Origin: Lineus longissimus
Lineage: Eukaryota > Nemertea > Pilidiophora > Heteronemertea > Lineidae
Length of the DNA stretch: 60,000 nucleotides
Direction: 5' to 3'
Assembly (NCBI RefSeq): GCF_910592395.1
Contig: NC_088311.1
Span: 10,420,501-10,480,500 of the forward strand
The notes below the pieces were generated by a model. That model had not been told where the DNA came from. It ran no database searches and saw only the letters and a program-made list of their open reading frames with translations. Positions 48,901 to 54,900 of the stretch are shown piece by piece. Made by a program: the position numbers and the translations under genes. Position 1 is the stretch's first letter; each line of letters opens with the position of its first letter.

Positions 48901-51900
48901 TTGATTTGGGCTAGCTATTAGTAAGATATCGTTTTCCTTTGAAATATTATCATTGTTTTTGGTCAATCTGTGGAGACATTGGGCTTGGAATGCAAAATGC
49001 AACAAGTTGTGGTCAATCAAATATTCTTTATGCTGGGATCATGCAAGGATCAGCCATCTACTGATCGCTTGATCACTCAGTGCAAAGCGTAAGGTAAGGT
49101 GGTACAATTATAACCTCTGTGTGCATTGATGTGTACAACCAGCTGTTTTCTGCACTGGAGGGGTAGTGATTGTACTGGGCCTATAATTGTACCTTAATAC
49201 CTAATTTACAGGAGACAAGCCCATTTCTGAATCTGATTCAGAATAAATTAAGGATTGTCACTTGATTATCATCTCATTTTAATTAAGAATTCACGACATT
49301 CACGACAAATTCATTTTTTAAGATTCACAATATACATATACATGTAAATGTATGTGTATGAACTCTTGAAAAGTCGATTCTTAGGAAACTCTTGCCGTTA
49401 TGCCTACTGCTTGAAAGAAATTGAAGTCAAGGACTTTTAATACTATATCTATATAGCATCAAATTTTTATCACAAGATATGCTTCCCAGCCAAGGACCAA
49501 TATAGATAGTGTTGGGAGATTGATGGGGGAGGGTCGAAGAAAGTGAGGGCAAGAGGCCAAAAACATGGACATGGCTAAAGCTTCCATTACTTTCTTTTAA
49601 CGTACCTTCAACCATATCTTCAAAGTGACAAGCAATGGAAAACTTTGCAAATCCTAGCACTGGCATCCAGTCTGCTGTCGTTGATCTTTGTGGTCCTCGC
49701 ATTCACTGTGGCCATAATGGCTCGACCAGGCCGGTGTTCTACCTGGGTGTCACTCCTTGCGTGCTAAATCGATGACAACGTCATGATTTATCCAAAGGGG
49801 AGTCAGCCTCCAAGCAAATAGTGTTACCTGTGGGTGATTGGTTTTCGCATTCTGTTTGGAGTGATAATCCTAGACAGGTGATTTCAAGGTTGGTCAAGTG
49901 ATGTTTGCTGACTGTCATAACCAGTTAGTTATTCAGCGATAAATCAATTGATTCTTACGATATCATAGGGAAGAATAGAGATATATGGGGGAAGAGGACA
50001 CTAATCCAGAGTTATGGTTATCAGGGGGCAGTTGCATTATGTGTCAGGAGAGGGAATGACATGCGATTGAGTCAGAATGTAGAAGAAAGGCAATAATGCA
50101 AATACTTCTTGTGGAATGAAATGAATCATTTAAAATATCTTTTAACCTCTTGCCTACCGGGCCATTTGAACCGTTCCATACCGGGGCCTTTTTCGGTATT
50201 ATTGTCAGCCCTGGAATCTTGCAAAACCTCTGTCTTCGCCGCCACCGCAGCGCCATCGATACGACTTAGTTCAAGTTGGTGGGTAGCAGACGACGTGCCT
50301 GCGTCACTATACACCAGTAGAGCCGAGCCAGATCATACCAAACAATACACAGAAAGGCCTTTTATAGCGACCACTCAAGCAGTCGGCGGTAAACACGTGT
50401 ATTTGATTGCAACTGCTCAAGCTGTCAGCGGTAAACACGTGTATTTGATTGTGACCTCTATAGCTGTCGGCAGTAAACACGTGTATTTGATTGTGACCTC
50501 CATGGCGGTCGGCGGTAAACACGTGTATTTGATTGCGACCGCTATAGCAGCCGGCAGTAAACACGTGTATTTGATTGTGACCTCTATAGCAGCCGGCAGT
50601 AAACACGTGTATTTGATTGCGACCGCTATAGCAGCCGGCAGTAAACACGTGTATTTGATTGTGACCTCTATAGCGGTCGGCGGTAAACACGTGTATTTGA
50701 TTGCGACCGCTATAGCGGTCAGCGGTAAACACGTGTATTTGATTGCGACCGCTATAGCAGTCGGCGGTAAATACGTGTATTCGATTGCGACTGCTATAGC
50801 GGCACCATGGTCGGGACAAGTCGGAACAAAATTTCCAAATTTTGCATCCAGTTATGTGTTTTGATAAGTAACCAACCAAAACCAAGCCTTCAAAGGCATA
50901 CTTATTCAAGCCTTCAAAGGCTACTTATACGGACTTTATGACTTTACTTTATTTTGATGACCTTGTAAAAGCCTATGTGGTTACTCTTCCCATGCCAATC
51001 CACCATCGTTGTACACATATCCATCCTTCTGAAAGAAGGAGACTTTAGGACAGATATTCACTGCTGATATAAAGTCGGCATGACTCTTCCGGACTTAGCC
51101 AAATTTCCACTTTCAATTTGCCAAAAAAACACAGGAGAAAGTGGAGCAGATGGCCTGCATCGTATATGTATGATAATTTGGCTTCAGGGTTTTCATGATG
51201 TCCTTTAGGAATACAACCTTTTATTCTTTGCGCTTCAAGGCCAAGGCGGAATGTCTCATTACAGCATAAATGCATTCTAAACAAGATACAAACAGCAATC
51301 CATTCAAACAATAACATACATCACTTAAAATGTCTTCACCCAAGAGATTGCTAAATGTCATGAATCGAGTACAGAACGCATTTCAAATCCCCAACGACAA
51401 GCTTGGTATCATTCAGGATAATAGCTTGGAGCCTGCGGGCTGAGGCAACTTGATGGAAAATCTATAGAGAGTAAATCACTCCATCTCTATCGAGGAAGCA
51501 ACAGACAGTGTTCTCCGCAAGGCAATTTGTTAGGGTGTCCCAGCCTGCCTTGGAAGCAGCCACCCTAACTTGCTCTATAAGAATTTCTATAGGGACACTC
51601 TACCTTAAATTGCTGGCCACCCCACCCTGTGTTGCACACTGGCAAAATTTCTTGAATATCAAGGGTACCCAAGTACCTTGAGAAAACCCTGTGGAGAACT
51701 CGGACAGTCAATCGACATGAAGTAACAACAGGCACTTGATTAACTTAAGAAAGCATCCAACTTATCTGTTGAATAGATGTACATCCTTACAAAGATAGTT
51801 TGAAGCAAGCTAATTTGTAAGATCAAAGAGTGCGTAGCCAATATGGCCAAGGGTAAGGCACTTTTCAGTGCATGTAGGCCTATTTCATGATCGCTGCACT

Positions 51901-54900
51901 GAGGTAATCTAGTGTATTCTACTACAGAAGTATTTTAAAACCAGTTGGACCTCACCAATACTATCAGTTATCAGATAACATGCCATCTATGCTAAAGGAG
52001 GGAATTAGATTTCAATCTGCGCACACATCTTTGTGTGAATTTGGAGTTCAATTAAAGACAACAATTACTCATGTACCGCAAGATACCAGTGCTATGATAG
52101 GCATAACGCGGACACACCTGGTAGCAAGATTTAAGACATCCATTGCCAAGCCAGGATTACGTTTACCAAGCAACATTGCCAAGTCACCGTGAAGGCACGT
52201 CTAAGTAAACATTTTGAAAGGCGATAACATGTACTAAAATTCTATTGGCCATCTTTGATGATAATCACAGTGGTATATATCTTCATAGAAACACAATCCT
52301 CATGAAGAATTCATGAGGACCCAGCGAAGACCTTCTCACGATATCTGCCACATATCATCACTCAAACCAACCGCCTTCATCAACAGATATTCTCCTAAGA
52401 AACGAGTCAATTACATGTAAATCCATCAAATATTTCACCCAAGCTACCTTTTAAACTCAATAGAGCAATCATTCAATGCAAAACAGGATTTTGATTTACC
52501 CCGTAGTTGATAAATCAGCACCCGCTATTGTCAAGGCAAGAGGAATATTAGCCTAGCTTGGTAAAGCACCTCTTCAGACTGATTTATTAAAGAATTGGTA
52601 AGTGAGCAGCATACTAATAACATTCAGTGGGAGATGGCTGCAGCTAATACCAGAAGCAAAAATCAATAGCTACATGTAAGACACGGCTAACAAATAATGA
52701 TCGGAGGGGAACTGAACCGGCGTGGCTTTCAGGGAACTAAAATTCCTGGCTCTTTACAGTCCTTCTAATGAGACGTAAAACCGAGGTTTCTTGTATCTGG
52801 TGTCTATGCTAGGTCAAGCCAAAGACCCCACCAAGTGAGGCATATGAATAGCTTACCTCGACTACTTCTGGGCAAAGTACAAGTCACTAGGCCAATAAAC
52901 CCAATTGGTGCCTAACTGTAGTGGCACGAAAAAATACTTATCCTATCTTGGAGGAGGAATACTCCCTGGAGGAGGAATACTCCCTGGAGGATAACACCTC
53001 CAACGCTAAAGAAGATGATAGGAGAGGAATTGACTCGACAAGTTTCCTCAGAGATTGACCCGGTGATTTAAAATTCTAAAACACTTTGGTTACATGTACA
53101 ATGTTTAACTTTTATAGTCACTACCAAGGCTGCAGCATGCAAATGATGGTCCATGTGTGATGTTGTGAGCAAACCCGTTCTTTTTTTAGACGGTCAATGG
53201 GCTCAGAGACCGTGTTATGGGCAGCAGTACCATAGACTGCGGGTAGCTGATGTACACTAACTATCAATGTCCATCAGAACAGGTCAATAATTAGGTTCCT
53301 GACGAGTGAAACTGATCAGATGTCGAGACAAGAAACTCATACAGCGCCAGACCATAAATCCATGCTGTAGATTAGACAAGAAACCTGTTGGATTAATTCA
53401 GTATCAGACCTGGTGAGGTGGTGACTCATGGCCAGACGATAGGGAATTATGTCCACCGTAATCATATCATCAACTGCAACTGCTATGGCTGGGACATGTA
53501 AATTGTGATGGAGTGGTCGGTGAAATAAGACCTTATGTGATTTTTTGGGGGGCGGACCCATTCTCTCTTCCGATGGCGAGCTGGCTCAGGTGTGTGAAAG
53601 GCAGCAAGGACAATGCTGTCACAATCTGCTATGGCTGCGGCATGAAAAGGGGAATAGAGAGGTTGGGTGAAATAAGACCATGTGCGACTTTGTGGGCAGA
53701 CTGATTCTGGCGAGCTGGCTCAGAGGTGTGTCAAAGGCAGCAATTATGCCTGATACCTGATAGCAGAAACCCGAGCATTCCTCCAAAATTAAATGGCCCT
53801 TGTCAAGAACAGGTCAAAAACATTGTTGGAAGGTGAAACTGATCAGAAACCCGGACCACAAACTCGACACTAGTCATATCATACAGCATCAGACCATTAA
53901 TCCATGCCGCGGTTGGGATATAAGAAACCTGTTGGATTAATTCTGTCTGATTCATCTGATGAGGTGACTCATGGCCAGACGAAAGGGGAAAACGTCCACC
54001 GTAATCATCGTCAACCGCAAATTCTCTGGCTGCGGCGTCCAAACGGGAATAGAGAGGGCTGGGTCCCGGCGTTGGGTAAAATAAGACCACAACGCCATTG
54101 CGTGAATCCGTGGGCTCGGAGGTATGCAAAAGGCAGCAATACCATAGACTGCGGGTAGAAGATACCTGTGCACTACTCCAATAAAATACAAAATGTTGCC
54201 TTTTTGGGGACAGGTCAACAATGTTCCTGGCTGGTGAAATTGATCAGATATCAGACAACTAACTCAACACAAACTAGTACAGCACCCTGCTGCACCAGAT
54301 CAGAAATTCATGCAGTGGATGGGAGAAGAAACCTGTTGCATTTATTCAGTCTGATTCATCTGATGAGCTGATTCATTGTGCGAGGGAATAACGTCCACCA
54401 TAATCATTGTCACTCATACTGCTATGGTTGCGCAAGGACAGGATGGATGAAATGACGCCACACGTTTTTTGCCATCCCGTTCTTTTATCATACTATGACA
54501 AAACATTCTAAACACTACAAGGAAATAGTATTGGATAACACTAAGTATCAAGAGGTAATAAAGACTAAGAATGTAGAAGCCACTATTCTGCAGTGCTTTG
54601 TCAAGCATGGTATCTCACCTTCGTACTGTTATTCATCTCCTTTGAGACCTGAGGATGGATACAGAGCTGCTCCCTTGAACCAAGTACACATGCCTTCACG
54701 CTGAAATAGTCAAAAAGATTTGAATCAAACAACATTATTCAGCAAATTCAGGGATTTCATCCACAATACATTTGCAAGTGAAAGTGAAACCCCGTCATAA
54801 AACATCAGTTTAGGAGACATTTCTTTTCGTTTTTAAAATTTTTGGTTTCAAGTATCAAGCAACAAAATTTCTTCAAATTGTAGTCATTGCTAATCATAGT

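Noticed and set aside
50109-50909. Overlapping 251- and 200-residue open frames on both strands
   Set aside because: A 42-bp minisatellite stays open in several frames by arithmetic alone; codons do not show coding constraint.
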